A stretch of DNA of 64,000 bases from an uncultured Nitrospira sp. (GCA_946479785.1 CAMLHQ010000003.1:11687-75686); one strand, 5' to 3'; counted from the first letter of the stretch, positions 1 through 9,073 are shown. Notes: generated by a model from the sequence alone, not told the origin. Translations and numbers: made by a program.

Positions 1-1
1 G

Positions 2-454
2 TTGAAGGCCGATCACCGCCATGTGCAGGAATTGTTCAGCAAGTTCGAGGAAGCAGATAAACACGCGCGGTCCTCTATCGCCGATGAGGCGCTTGCTGCG
101 CTAGAAGTCCATGCGGCGATTGAAGAGGAGTTGGTCTACCCCGCCATTGCGGAAGTAGTAGAGGAAGAGGAGCTGGTCAATGAGGCGAAAGAAGAGCATC
201 ACGTGGCCAAACTCCTCATCAAAGAACTTCACAAGATGGGTGCGGGTGACGAGAAATTCCCGACCAAGTTCAAGGTGCTGGCCGAGATCGTGAGGCACCA
301 CATTGAGGAAGAAGAGGGCGAAATGTTCCCACAGGCAGAAGAAGGAGGGCTGGAAACGGAACAATTGTCGCAGGACGTCGTGAAGCGCAAAGACAAACTG
401 ATGCAGAAATACGAAGGCGGAAAAAAGTCGACGAAGCGTAAGAAAGCCGCCTAG
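2..454 (+). CDS. Hemerythrin HHE-domain protein, possibly 5'-truncated
   Basis: About 150 residues are visible. His/Glu positions fit a hemerythrin-like four-helix bundle that binds a di-iron centre: His5, a His in EVHAAIEEE near residue 37, EEHH near 66, and RHHIEEEE near 99. The C-terminus is a Lys/Arg tail ending KRKKAA. Family members bind O2 or NO or act as iron or redox sensors; which applies here cannot be told. The reading frame opens with TTG at base 2, directly at the window edge, so the true start may lie upstream. The fold call is firm, the N-terminus is not. Confidence 0.85.
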   Translation: MKADHRHVQELFSKFEEADKHARSSIADEALAALEVHAAIEEELVYPAIAEVVEEEELVNEAKEEHHVAKLLIKELHKMGAGDEKFPTKFKVLAEIVRHHIEEEEGEMFPQAEEGGLETEQLSQDVVKRKDKLMQKYEGGKKSTKRKKAA

Positions 455-527
455 CAGTGTGCACTCCGAGGGAAGGTGGGTTGAATATTCGCCGGAATTG
501 CGCGGGTGCGAATATCAGAAAGCGATC

Positions 528-1001
528 ATGCATGTCGGTGATATGTTGCTCTGGGGGCTTCTTGCAACCGGGTTGCTGACGACTTTGTTGCGAGCCGGCC
601 AAGCGCTGCATCTCACTCGTATGGACACGGCGCTGCTCCTCGGGACGATAGTGACCCCCGATCGGGATCGGGCCAAGGTTATCGGCTTTGTGATCCATTT
701 TCTCAACGGATGGTGGATCGCACTCATTTATATTCTCTTCTTTCATGGCTTTGGGTTTGCCACTTGGTGGCTGGGCGCCCTCATGGGCATTGCGCACACG
801 GCCTTCATTCTGGTGGCCGTGCTGCCGGCACTGCCCGGACTCCACCCGCGTATGGCTTCAGATTGCACTGGGCCGGAACCAACCAAAATGCTGGAGCCGC
901 CCGGCTTTCTAGCGCTGAATTATGGTTATCGCACGCCGCTTGCCGTCCTCATCGCGCATATTGCCTACGGCACCGTACTCGGAGCCTTCTACCATATATA
1001 A
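528..1001 (+). CDS. Four-helix integral membrane protein of unknown function
   Basis: A 157-residue protein with about four hydrophobic segments: MLLWGLLATGLLTTLL near residues 6-22, a GWWIALIYILFF segment near 66-80, an LMGIAHTAFILVAVL segment, and a C-terminal AVLIAHIAYGTVLGAFY segment. I chose the ATG at 528 because the membrane part begins there. The frame is open back to 459 but those 23 residues look non-genic. It follows the hemerythrin-like gene on the same strand and is convergent with the GH15 gene. I do not recognise the family, and no catalytic motif is apparent. Confidence 0.6.
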   Translation: MHVGDMLLWGLLATGLLTTLLRAGQALHLTRMDTALLLGTIVTPDRDRAKVIGFVIHFLNGWWIALIYILFFHGFGFATWWLGALMGIAHTAFILVAVLPALPGLHPRMASDCTGPEPTKMLEPPGFLALNYGYRTPLAVLIAHIAYGTVLGAFYHI

Positions 1002-1008
1002 TATTTCT

Positions 1009-2796
1009 TCATTCTTTGGCGTCGAGCCGCAGAAGCGCGCCGAGATGCGCCGCATGCGTCATGGCGAGGGGAAAATTTCCGAGAAAGGCTCCGTCGTCAT
1101 ACCGGATTTCCTCCGGGAATAACCCGAGGTCGTTGGTGCGTTCATGCAGGTGAGTCATGATATCCTCCGCCTCTGCGACACGCCCGGCGAGCGCGAGGGC
1201 TTCGACCAGCCAAAAGCTGCACGGTAAGAAGGTGCCCTCCTCGCGCCCGGTTTCCTGCTCTGTGAGATACCGGTACACGAGCGGCCCCCGCGTCAACCAC
1301 CGTTGAATCGTCGTGATCGTCGAGGACATCCGCGGGTCCCGTCCATGAATGAATCCAGTCAGTCCGAAGGTCAGGGCGACGGCATCCAGGCGGGTACCGC
1401 CCAGCACCTGCACGAAACTGTGCCGCACGTTCGAATAGCCGGCCTTCAAGACTATGCGAGTGAGGGCCTCGCGCGCCTGCCTCCACGCGCCGCTCGAAGC
1501 CGCCATGCTCAGCTTCCTCGCGAGCCGTTCGACGCGGTCCAGCGCTACCCAGCACATGACCTTGGAGTGCACATAGTGCCGGGGATTGCCACGCACCTCC
1601 CAGATGCCATGATCGGGGCGCAACCAGGACGTGCAGATTAGATCGCCGACATGCACGATCCAGCGTCTCATGTCCCGATCCACGGGATATCCGGCTTCGA
1701 CATACAGCAACAGGCTGTCGAGCACTTCGCCGTAGATATCGAGTTGGTACTGCTGCGCGGCAGCATTGCCAAAGCGGACCGGACGAGATTGGCGGTAGCC
1801 TTCGAAAAAAGACGACGACCGCTCGGGAATCGATGCCTCCCCGTGCAACGTGTACATCACTTGCAGCTCGGGATAGGTCAGCCTCGTGGCATGAGTCATC
1901 CACTGGGTGAATGCGACGGCTTCCGCTTCAAAGCCGAGTCGAAAGAACGCATGCGAAGTGAGCGACGCGTCCCGCAGCCAGCAATAGCGGTAGTCCCAGT
2001 TGAGCGCGCCTCCGAAACGCTCAGGCAAGGAAGTCGTCGGGGCCGCGACAATCGCGCCTGACGGCGCATAGCTCAATAATTTGAGCGTAATCGCGCTCCG
2101 GAGAACCTGTTCCCGAGAAGGACCGGTATAGCGGCACTGATTCGTCCAACCGGTCCAATAAGACAGCGTGTCATCGATGGCTTGTGCCGCGGTGGACAGG
2201 CGCGGATAGACGCCCGGCGCTTCTTCGGCATAAGCCATCCACAACGTAATGCTATCGCCTCTAGTGACGGTGACCGTTCCCGAGAGCTTACCAGGCGCAA
2301 TGTCCATCGGCGCATCGACCGCCACGAACAACATGCGGCCGCCGAAATCCGCGCAGTAGCCGGCGCGCCCGCGCACCCGAAAGATGGGAATCGTCCTGCC
2401 GTCATCCGGACGAGGCTTGATCGTCAACGAAAATTCGACGGTCCCTTCCAGCCCTTCGATACGCCGCAGCACCTGCCGTAACGGAAACGAGGGGCTCGCC
2501 GGCCGTGACTCCGCCACAGGCATGAGGTCGGTGAGCTGCGCGCGGCCATCGGCGGTTAGGAACTCGGTCGTAAGCACCGCCGTATTGGGCCGATACCAGC
2601 GCCTGGTGCGGAAGAAGTTGTTCGGATGGATGGCGCAATAGCCGCCGTGATCCCAATCGAGCAGCCGGTTGAAGCAAGAAGGACTATCGAAACGTGGGAG
2701 ACAGAGCCAATCGATCGAACCTCGGCTGGATATCAACGCGCCGGTTCGGCAGTCGCCGACCAGCGCGTAATCGTGAATGGGAGGATAGGCAATCAA
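1009..2796 (-). CDS. Glycoside hydrolase family 15 protein (glucoamylase/trehalase-like)
   Basis: 595 residues with the two-part architecture of bacterial GH15 proteins. An N-terminal beta-sandwich begins IHDYALVGD and GSIDWLCLPRFDS. A C-terminal (alpha/alpha)6 barrel carries NWDYRYCWLRDAS at residues 266-278 and GIWEVRG near 400, which holds a likely catalytic Glu. Family members release glucose from alpha-glucans or cleave trehalose; the substrate cannot be read from sequence. The start is TTG, with an in-frame TGA four codons upstream, so no longer form exists. No signal peptide is seen, so it is probably cytoplasmic. It is the usual family length (~600). Confidence 0.9.
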   Translation of the reverse strand: MIAYPPIHDYALVGDCRTGALISSRGSIDWLCLPRFDSPSCFNRLLDWDHGGYCAIHPNNFFRTRRWYRPNTAVLTTEFLTADGRAQLTDLMPVAESRPASPSFPLRQVLRRIEGLEGTVEFSLTIKPRPDDGRTIPIFRVRGRAGYCADFGGRMLFVAVDAPMDIAPGKLSGTVTVTRGDSITLWMAYAEEAPGVYPRLSTAAQAIDDTLSYWTGWTNQCRYTGPSREQVLRSAITLKLLSYAPSGAIVAAPTTSLPERFGGALNWDYRYCWLRDASLTSHAFFRLGFEAEAVAFTQWMTHATRLTYPELQVMYTLHGEASIPERSSSFFEGYRQSRPVRFGNAAAQQYQLDIYGEVLDSLLLYVEAGYPVDRDMRRWIVHVGDLICTSWLRPDHGIWEVRGNPRHYVHSKVMCWVALDRVERLARKLSMAASSGAWRQAREALTRIVLKAGYSNVRHSFVQVLGGTRLDAVALTFGLTGFIHGRDPRMSSTITTIQRWLTRGPLVYRYLTEQETGREEGTFLPCSFWLVEALALAGRVAEAEDIMTHLHERTNDLGLFPEEIRYDDGAFLGNFPLAMTHAAHLGALLRLDAKE

Positions 2797-2919
2797 AGGA
2801 CAGCATCATCTCGAATCGGTGGCCGACGCAGCGGCAGACTGATTCGCCCGTATGGAAGGCCGCTATGGTTGTTCAGCGACACCTCAGACCGTTCTTTTCT
2901 TTCGCCGCAATGCCTCCAT

Positions 2920-3288
2920 TCATGTCTCGACATCGAATCCATCCTCTTGCCACCAGCGCCAGCCGCCGTCCAATTCCATGACGGGAAATCCCTGCGCGGC
3001 AAACTGAACGGCGGCAGTCGCCGCCAAATGACAGACCAGCGAATAACAATAAAGGATGTTCACGCGGTCTTTTCGCAGACCCTGAAGGCTCCCCCACCGT
3101 TCCTTCGGTAGGCTGATCGCTCCGGGAATATGGCCCTTGGCGTAATCCTCTGCGGCCCGCACGTCCACGATGTTCACTCCCCCCTGTTTCATCATCCGTT
3201 CCAATTCAACCGGGCCGGTCGTGAAGGCCATCTTGGCTTCGAAAAACTCCTTTGCTTTCGCCGGATCGTGGATCATTGTTGTCTGCAT
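2920..3288 (-). CDS. Single-domain rhodanese-like sulfurtransferase
   Basis: 122 residues forming one rhodanese domain. VNIVDVRAAEDYAKGHIPGAISLP (split here by description: VDVR then GHIPGA) is the classic first half, and the active-site loop is C81-YSLVCH with Cys81 as the expected persulfide-carrying residue. A second Cys (86) lies in the loop. It ends with the common GGWRWW element. A strong ribosome-binding site (GGAGGA, about 4 bases) precedes the ATG. Rhodaneses move sulfane sulfur between thiols or cyanide; the physiological partner is unknown. It reads as a stand-alone gene between GH15 and a small lipoprotein. Confidence 0.85.
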   Translation of the reverse strand: MQTTMIHDPAKAKEFFEAKMAFTTGPVELERMMKQGGVNIVDVRAAEDYAKGHIPGAISLPKERWGSLQGLRKDRVNILYCYSLVCHLAATAAVQFAAQGFPVMELDGGWRWWQEDGFDVET

Positions 3289-3327
3289 GGTTTCCTCCGT
3301 TGTAAAACTTCTGCGCTCAGCCGCTTG

Positions 3328-3669
3328 CTACTGCATCATTCCATGCGGGACTTGTCCGCGCAAATCGCGGGCTTTATTCTCGGTTTCGTCGGCGGCGTCC
3401 CGCAGTTCTTGGACCAACCGCCGTTTCTTCTGCACTCCCGGATCATCCGGACCCAGTTCCCGCGACAGGAGATCGGCTTCGACCTGCCGGCGCTCGGCCA
3501 TGTCACGAAGAGCCTGGGCCTGCGTGCGATAATCCCGGGCTTGTTGCGCCGCCTCCTGTTGCGTCGCAGGGACTGGGACAGCAGTCGAATCTGGCAGCCG
3601 TTGGTCTCGCGTTGCGCAACCGGCGATGGTCAAGATCCCTATTGCAATCAGCAATCCTCGGGTGTTCAT
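3328..3669 (-). CDS. Small predicted lipoprotein with helical, charged body
   Basis: 113 residues. The N-terminus MNTRGLLIAIGILTIAGC ends in a lipobox (IAGC), so Cys18 should be lipidated. The remainder is rich in Gln, Arg, Glu and Ala with heptad-like spacing and is probably a coiled coil. No enzyme motif is seen. A GAGGAACC ribosome-binding site precedes the ATG. It lies just downstream of the DoxX gene on the same strand. Function unknown; a periplasmic structural or envelope-associated role is the most that can be inferred. Confidence 0.65.
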   Translation of the reverse strand: MNTRGLLIAIGILTIAGCATRDQRLPDSTAVPVPATQQEAAQQARDYRTQAQALRDMAERRQVEADLLSRELGPDDPGVQKKRRLVQELRDAADETENKARDLRGQVPHGMMQ

Positions 3670-3772
3670 GGTTCCTCCTCAATGCGTGTTATTGCGAGTG
3701 CATTACATATCTCCGGTCGTTCTTTTCCTGCCGCTTTTGGGCGGTCCGGGCCTCATTGGTGCACAACTTTCT

Positions 3773-4195
3773 TCAATGTGCGAGGCGTACTGCCGCACGG
3801 TCGGCGCGTTCCAGACCCGCATCCATGCTGAGACGGCCGGCTCCGTAGCTGGCGACATAGAGGAGACCACCCATGATCGAGAGATTTTTCAGAAAATGGA
3901 TCATCTGGTTCGGATCGGCGTGGGTGTGGAAAATCACCGTTGTCGGAATCAAAAACAGGAACAAGAGTCCGGCCCCGGCTCGCGCCCGGTATCCAAGCAA
4001 GAGGGAGAGAGACCCGGCAAGTTCGACCGTCACCGCGCCCAGATAGAACAGAGTCGTCATCCAGGTCATGCCCATCGACGTCATGTATTGCTGTGTGCCT
4101 TGAGGGTCGGCAATCTTATTGATTCCTGAAACCAGAAAGATGAGGCCGAGGAGTACGCGACCGATCAGGCTGAGATAGGCGGAGTCGAACAGCAC
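3773..4195 (-). CDS. DoxX family membrane protein
   Basis: 140 residues with four transmembrane helices and the DoxX opening pattern LIGRVLLGLIFLVSGINK followed by a short loop and the second helix. DoxX/DoxD relatives are membrane partners of quinone-linked oxidoreductases or of oxidative-stress complexes; no specific partner is adjacent. The start is GTG, supported by a strong AAGGAGGA ribosome-binding site five bases upstream. The gene follows the nucleotidyltransferase gene by about 30 bases on the same strand, so the two may be co-transcribed. Confidence 0.8.
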   Translation of the reverse strand: MLFDSAYLSLIGRVLLGLIFLVSGINKIADPQGTQQYMTSMGMTWMTTLFYLGAVTVELAGSLSLLLGYRARAGAGLLFLFLIPTTVIFHTHADPNQMIHFLKNLSIMGGLLYVASYGAGRLSMDAGLERADRAAVRLAH

Positions 4196-4225
4196 AGTGT
4201 CCTCCTTAAGCCTTGGAGATCCTCC

Positions 4226-5050
4226 TCAGAATTGTTGTTCCTGTTCTTCTCGTTGGAGCACATCGGTCATCTGCTGCGTCTCCTCCCACGTCAACTTTCC
4301 ACGAGGAAGATGCCGGGCATCCTCGTATTCGCCACGATCCAAGTGCACGAGGTATTGCGACCAAGAGAGGAGCGTACCCTGGCACACACGGCGGTCTGGA
4401 GGCAGGCTTTGCATCTCGAGTTCCAATCGTCGCATCATCTCGTGCATGAACCAGCCAGGAATCCGCAGCCGCTGCGCCGGATACACAAAGCCGAACAGAA
4501 TGACGTGGCTGAACAGCACCCGCCAATGCACGTTGAAGCGGGACAGCAGCCTTGCCCAATCCATCATCGGGGCGCGTGCCCGCAGCAAATGCGCGATATC
4601 ACCTCCGTCGTAGCGATTGCGTTCCATGACGAACGCCTTCGACCAGAGCATCTCCTCTGCCGGCACGACGTGGACCTCTACGCCCAAAATCTCTGAAGGC
4701 ACGGCATGTCGAAACCACCCGTCATCAACGGTGCACAGGCCATTGCCCGAACTGAAAATCACGTCAATGCTTCGGTCGTCCTTGAAAGCCTTGCCGAGCC
4801 AGTGGGCAAACCGCCATTCGGTTTGAAAGCCGCACTCGGCGAGTTGCTGCATGAGTTGCAGACGGTTGGCCGGACGGACGAAGAGATCGAGGTCCTTTGT
4901 GCGACGGACCATTCCCGTATAGGTTTCCAGTCCGAATGCCCCACCGACCAGAAAGGGAATGCCAGCGTTCCGCAGGCACGTCAACCCCTCGTGATAGACT
5001 TCATGCGCAGGATCTTCGGGTACCCCGTTTGATTGCATCACGTCCCTCAC
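4226..5050 (-). CDS. Nucleotidyltransferase-fold protein (MNT/aminoglycoside NT-like)
   Basis: 274 residues. Residues ~35-60 read FLVGGAFGLE...RRTKDLDLFV, the GG plus DxD signature of the pol-beta nucleotidyltransferase superfamily, here related to proteins annotated as putative nucleotidyltransferases. The C-terminal half is helical and without recognisable motif. The GTG start overlaps the stop of the upstream phosphoesterase gene (GTGA), a strong sign of translational coupling. An ATG four codons downstream is an alternative start. The substrate is unknown. It is not in an obvious toxin-antitoxin layout because no small HEPN partner is adjacent. Confidence 0.75.
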   Translation of the reverse strand: MRDVMQSNGVPEDPAHEVYHEGLTCLRNAGIPFLVGGAFGLETYTGMVRRTKDLDLFVRPANRLQLMQQLAECGFQTEWRFAHWLGKAFKDDRSIDVIFSSGNGLCTVDDGWFRHAVPSEILGVEVHVVPAEEMLWSKAFVMERNRYDGGDIAHLLRARAPMMDWARLLSRFNVHWRVLFSHVILFGFVYPAQRLRIPGWFMHEMMRRLELEMQSLPPDRRVCQGTLLSWSQYLVHLDRGEYEDARHLPRGKLTWEETQQMTDVLQREEQEQQF

Positions 5051-5820
5051 GACGAACCGACCGCCGCAGAAACGGACGGCAAATCGACGAACCGGACGGC
5101 GCGGCGGCCGGAAAACTCTTTCCGCAACAGCGGCAAGGCCACGTTGTACACCGGCGTTCCTCCGAAGGTCTTGCCTTCGAGCGTGCCGTTGTGCGCATGC
5201 CCATGGAACAAGGCGGTTGCAGCGTAGCGATTGACCGGTTCTTCCAAGCGGCTCGACCCCAGGAAGGGAAAAATCTCCGCGGGTTCTCCGCGGACCGTTT
5301 CGAGAATCGGCGCATAGTGCATCAGCACCACCTTTGACCGCGTGCGGAGCTTGGCAAGCGCAGACTCCAGCTTCACCGTTTCCTCAACCGACTCACGGGC
5401 AAACTGCTTCAATGCCGACTCTCCCCACGGTTGCAGCGCCCGTTCTCCGAATCCGCCGCAAAAACCTTTAACGCCGGCGAATCCGATCCCCAGCACTTCC
5501 ACCACGGTTCCATCCAGCACCGTGACCCCCCCATCGGCAAAAATGCGCGCGACCTCCTCCTGCTTCCCGCACTCATACTCGTGATTACCCAGGACCGCCA
5601 GAATCGGCAACGGCCGGACATGAGCCAACTGATCCATCAACAGCCGGGCTTCATCCGGCTTGCCGTAGTCCGTCAAATCCCCGCAAAGGAGCAGCACGTC
5701 CGCTTCATCCGAAAGGTCATGGAACAGAATACGCAGGTCCTCGGTCGACGTGCGGGGACAATGTAAGTCGCCCACGGCAGCTACCCGCACAGTCCCTGCT
5801 TCCCGTTCCTTCACCGCCAC
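5047..5820 (-). CDS. Calcineurin-like metallophosphoesterase
   Basis: 257 residues with the full metal-ligand series in order: VGDLHC near residue 17, LCGDLTD near 47, LGNHEYE near 78, LMHYAP near 165 and HGHAHNG near 205. These ligands build the di-metal site of the calcineurin-like phosphoesterase fold. The substrate is unknown. The GTG at 5820 overlaps the end of the flavoprotein pseudogene by 10 bases. A second GTG two codons in (5814) is better spaced from a GGAAGG ribosome-binding site and may be the real start. It is translationally coupled to the nucleotidyltransferase downstream. Confidence 0.88.
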   Translation of the reverse strand: MAVKEREAGTVRVAAVGDLHCPRTSTEDLRILFHDLSDEADVLLLCGDLTDYGKPDEARLLMDQLAHVRPLPILAVLGNHEYECGKQEEVARIFADGGVTVLDGTVVEVLGIGFAGVKGFCGGFGERALQPWGESALKQFARESVEETVKLESALAKLRTRSKVVLMHYAPILETVRGEPAEIFPFLGSSRLEEPVNRYAATALFHGHAHNGTLEGKTFGGTPVYNVALPLLRKEFSGRRAVRFVDLPSVSAAVGSS

Positions 5821-6217
5821 CCTTCCATTTCACTCGACGCTCCGGCTACCCAGGCCTCGTTGGTCCCGATCCGCGGAAGCCTGTGGCACTGCAAACTTTC
5901 ATCGAACAAATCGCGATCGATTGCTTGTCCCGCCGTCGCACCTTGCCCGGCCGCGATGATCATCTCCGCCGGGCGGGATCTTATGTAGGGGCCGAATCGA
6001 CGGACGTGTGCCCTGCCGCGATCCAACAGCGACTGGCCGCTCAATCCGTCCGGAAATCCCAGACAATTCTCGACGACCGATTCCCAGATGGTCATGCTGT
6101 GTCCCGCGTCGAGCAGCAGTGTGCGCCTGCGGCTCCGTTCGAGATAGACTGCCACAGACAATCCCGCTCAACCTCGCCGACAATGACGGCATCCCAGAGT
6201 TCGCGACCCTCGCTCAC
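5811..6217 (-). pseudogene. Decayed thioredoxin-reductase-like FAD/NAD(P) oxidoreductase
   Basis: Reading leftwards, a GTG at 6217 overlapping the BON gene stop begins a frame giving ELWDAVIVG, the start of a GxGxxG FAD site. About one base is missing here, and in the restored frame a TGA stands where Pro is expected. The frame then continues LSVAVYLERSRRRTLLLDAG and LGFPDGLSGQSLLDRGR, typical of the N-terminal FAD domain. After FGPYIRSRP it jumps straight to IIAAGQGATAG...DLFDESL, the C-terminal FAD element. The CxxC and NAD(P)-binding middle (roughly 180 residues) is gone. The gene therefore has a frameshift, a stop and an internal deletion. Confidence 0.8.
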
Positions 6218-6540
6218 TCGCTTAACTTTCCGGTGTTCATCGGTTCATCTTGGATTCGGAGAGTATTGTTCACGCTCGTAACGCCTTTCACTTGGCGCGA
6301 CAATTCCTCCGCTCTCCTTCGCTGCTGAGCAGAAGCCACTACGCCACTGAGAATCACGACGCCACGATCGCTTGCGACCTTCACCAGGGTGAAGTTGGAA
6401 GTCCGGTCACCGGTGAGTTTGGCCTGCACCGCAGCTGAAATCGACGCGTCGCTTATGGCCTGTTGCGCCCCCTGCCTGTCGGTCGATTCACACCCGGCAA
6501 GCACAACGGCGGTCAACAACGCTACGATGAACCGTACCAT
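6214..6540 (-). CDS. BON-domain lipoprotein
   Basis: 108 residues. The signal peptide MVRFIVALLTAVVLAGC ends in a lipobox. It is followed by one BON domain (ISAAVQAKLTGD... VKVASDRGVVILSGVV ... VKGVTSVNN). BON domains bind phospholipid surfaces and occur in OsmY-type envelope-stress proteins. The stop codon overlaps the GTG of the decayed flavoprotein gene (GTGA), so these two were once coupled. The YtxH-type gene lies 27 bases upstream on the same strand. The role in envelope or osmotic stress is an inference from the family. Confidence 0.85.
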   Translation of the reverse strand: MVRFIVALLTAVVLAGCESTDRQGAQQAISDASISAAVQAKLTGDRTSNFTLVKVASDRGVVILSGVVASAQQRRRAEELSRQVKGVTSVNNTLRIQDEPMNTGKLSE

Positions 6541-6567
6541 GGAGCCCCGCGAGCCTCTGTCGTTGGG

Positions 6568-6897
6568 TCAGGAGCGATGCTCTCTTCCCTCGCCGCGAAG
6601 CGCGTCTTTTCCGGTCTGTGCATATTCCCTGGCAGAGCGACCGGCCTCTTGTACGGCTTCCTGGCCCTTGTCGTAATACTCTCTGCCTCGTTCCACCGCG
6701 GTATCCCAGGCTGCTCTGCCTCGTTCCATCGCTTCGTCTTTCGCCCGCGACGCATAATTCCGCAGCATGCCCCGCAACTCGGTTCCCGTTTGCGGCGCAA
6801 AGAGCAAAGCCACTCCGGCACCGATGAGGGCGCCGGCGACGAAGGCCGACCAACCCATGGCATCCTCTTCGTAGTACTCGTATTCTCCATTGCGCAT
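6568..6897 (-). CDS. YtxH-domain membrane-anchored protein
   Basis: 109 residues from the ATG at 6897, chosen because AAAGGAGGGG sits just upstream; the frame is open further but without a matching ribosome-binding site. A single hydrophobic helix (FVAGALIGAGVALLFAP) near residues 18-34 is followed by TGTELRG, the YtxH signature, and then a long amphipathic helix rich in Arg, Glu and Ala with repeated RGREYYDKGQEA-like units. Proteins of this type are general-stress or envelope proteins with no known enzymatic function. It is probably co-transcribed with the downstream BON gene. Confidence 0.8.
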   Translation of the reverse strand: MRNGEYEYYEEDAMGWSAFVAGALIGAGVALLFAPQTGTELRGMLRNYASRAKDEAMERGRAAWDTAVERGREYYDKGQEAVQEAGRSAREYAQTGKDALRGEGREHRS

Positions 6898-7210
6898 TGG
6901 CACCCCTCCTTTTTGGGTAAAGAAATGATTGTACAAACCGATTCTCTCGGCACGTTCTTTCATGGAGTGCAATCTGTGGACCGCTGTTGAAGCCCCATCT
7001 CTAAGCAATTTCAAGAAATTTTTCATCGGGTAGCCGGGCCAGAATGCCGCAGGGGCGGATTTCGGCGACAGCATGTCCCCCTACCAGGACAGAATGTCCG
7101 CCATATTCGGGGCCGCTATGGACCCTGGCGAGAATCGTTTCAAAACATTTACATCATTTTTACTTCGTGTTTTCCTACTTCGATTGCGCCTTCTCATCTC
7201 GCCGATTAGG

Positions 7211-9070
7211 ATGCACCGTCAATCATCGTCGACCGAACCGAACCAATTCATGTCATCACCGAATCAGATTCATCCCGTGGAGAACCGCCGCTCCACCTTC
7301 AGTCTTCTACGTCACACGTGGAGCGTCATCGCTCCATTCAGGTGGCAATTAGCTTGTCTCTGCTTCGTGCTGCTGCTGTCGATTCCGTTGAACCTCCTGA
7401 CGCCGTTGCCGCTTACCTTGGCGATTGATAGCGTCGTCGGCACGCGCCCGCTCCCGCCCCTACTACAGGCCTGGGTTCCATCGGACGTACGTTCCTCGAC
7501 GGCGGCTTTGATGATTGTCGTCTCTGCCGCATACATCGGCATCGCGCTGTGCATTCACCTTCAGACGATGGTGCTCTGGATCCTTTCGTCATACACCGGA
7601 GAACGGCTGATCTATGCCTTTCGCAGCCAGCTGTTCGAGCATCTTCAGCGGATCTGCTGGTCGTACCATGAAGCCCATGGTCCGACCGATTCCGTCTACC
7701 GCATCCAACATGACGCCGCCTCGGTGAAGCAAATTCCAATCGACGCGTTGCTGCCATTTTTACGGGCCTGCTGTCTGCTGGCCGGGCTGGCCACCTTGAT
7801 GCTCGTCATTGACCGGGAATTCGCGCTGGTCGGTCTGGCAATGCTCCCGATCTTGTATTGGCTCACACACCGCTGCGGCCGCCGTCTTCGACGACAATGG
7901 TCCGACATCAAGTCTATCGAAACCGCCACGGTGACCTGTGCGCAGGAAGTGTTTGGCGCATCCCGTCTCGTCAAAGCATTCGGCCGCGAAGAGCACGAAC
8001 AGCAACGCTTTCTGCGCCACGCGATGAACTGGGTCAGGCAACACAATGCTCTCGCCTCCATCAGCGGTGGATTCGATTTCAAGTTCGGGATGACCGTGAC
8101 AATCGGCACTGCGATTGCGTTGTTCGTCGGCATCAACCATGTGAAGTCAGGCCGCTTGTCGATAGGAGACTTGCTGTTACTCATGGCCTATATGGCGCAG
8201 CTTGCAGGTCCGCTGGAAACCGCCGCGAAAAAGCTGGCTGAGCTACAATCTCACCTCGTGGGGTTTCGGCGGGCGCTCGCCATCCTTGAAACTCCTCCTG
8301 TGATCATCGATAAACCCAGCTCGCTTCCTCTTGTAAAGGCACAAGGACATGTGGCATTTCGCGGCGTGTCCTTCGCCTATCCGTCTGCCCCGGCCGTGCT
8401 CAGGGACGTCTCGTTTCATATCCCGGCCGGCACTAGAGTGGGCATCGTTGGGCCCAGCGGCGCCGGTAAATCCACGCTGGTCAATCTGCTGACCCGCTTC
8501 CTGGATCCGAGCGCAGGCGCCGTGCTGCTCGACGGTCGCGATGTGCGCGACTATCGTTTGACGGACCTGCGCAATCAGTTTGCCATCGTGCCGCAAGATC
8601 CACAGCTGTTCTCAACGAGCATCGCGGAGAACATCCGCTATGGAAACTTACAGGCGACCGCCGAGCAGATCGAGGCCGCAGCCGAGGCAGCGCATGCCGA
8701 TCGTTTCATCAAATCGATGCCGCAGGGATATAACACTCCAGTGGGAGAGCGAGGTTCACGTTTGTCCGGAGGAGAACGCCAACGAATTGCGTTGGCCCGC
8801 GCGTTTTTGCGCAATGCCCCCATCGTGATCCTGGATGAACCGACCAGCGCGCTAGACGCGAGAACGGAAATGGATCTGATCCAGGTGATGGAGCGGCTGA
8901 CCGCAGGCCGCACCACCTTTATGATCGCGCACCGCACGAACACATTGCGGCATTGCGATCTTCAACTCGTGCTCCGCGAGGGACGCGTGTGCTTGCAGGC
9001 GCCGCCCTTACTGCGCGAACCCGTTCCGAACGAATTAGGTCCTATGCCGGAACCCGTTCTATCTATATAG
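7211..9070 (+). CDS. ABC exporter, fused membrane and ATPase domains (MsbA/LmrA-like)
   Basis: About 619 residues from the ATG at 7211; the ATG at 7250 or a longer form from 7073 are possible. The N-terminal half is a six-helix type I exporter domain. The C-terminal half is a complete ATPase: GPSGAGKST (Walker A), Q-loop VPQDPQLF, LSGGERQR (signature), IVILDEPTSALD (Walker B) and a switch His in IAHR. Such half-transporters work as homodimers exporting lipids, peptides or drugs. The substrate is not evident and there is no cargo gene beside it. The stop is only 3 bases from the end of the convergent DUF2934 gene. Confidence 0.88.
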   Translation: MHRQSSSTEPNQFMSSPNQIHPVENRRSTFSLLRHTWSVIAPFRWQLACLCFVLLLSIPLNLLTPLPLTLAIDSVVGTRPLPPLLQAWVPSDVRSSTAALMIVVSAAYIGIALCIHLQTMVLWILSSYTGERLIYAFRSQLFEHLQRICWSYHEAHGPTDSVYRIQHDAASVKQIPIDALLPFLRACCLLAGLATLMLVIDREFALVGLAMLPILYWLTHRCGRRLRRQWSDIKSIETATVTCAQEVFGASRLVKAFGREEHEQQRFLRHAMNWVRQHNALASISGGFDFKFGMTVTIGTAIALFVGINHVKSGRLSIGDLLLLMAYMAQLAGPLETAAKKLAELQSHLVGFRRALAILETPPVIIDKPSSLPLVKAQGHVAFRGVSFAYPSAPAVLRDVSFHIPAGTRVGIVGPSGAGKSTLVNLLTRFLDPSAGAVLLDGRDVRDYRLTDLRNQFAIVPQDPQLFSTSIAENIRYGNLQATAEQIEAAAEAAHADRFIKSMPQGYNTPVGERGSRLSGGERQRIALARAFLRNAPIVILDEPTSALDARTEMDLIQVMERLTAGRTTFMIAHRTNTLRHCDLQLVLREGRVCLQAPPLLREPVPNELGPMPEPVLSI

Positions 9071-9073
9071 CCG

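Noticed and set aside
4226..5050. MNT-HEPN toxin-antitoxin reading of the nucleotidyltransferase gene
   Set aside because: The protein is too large (274 residues) and its partner is a metallophosphoesterase, not a small HEPN protein.
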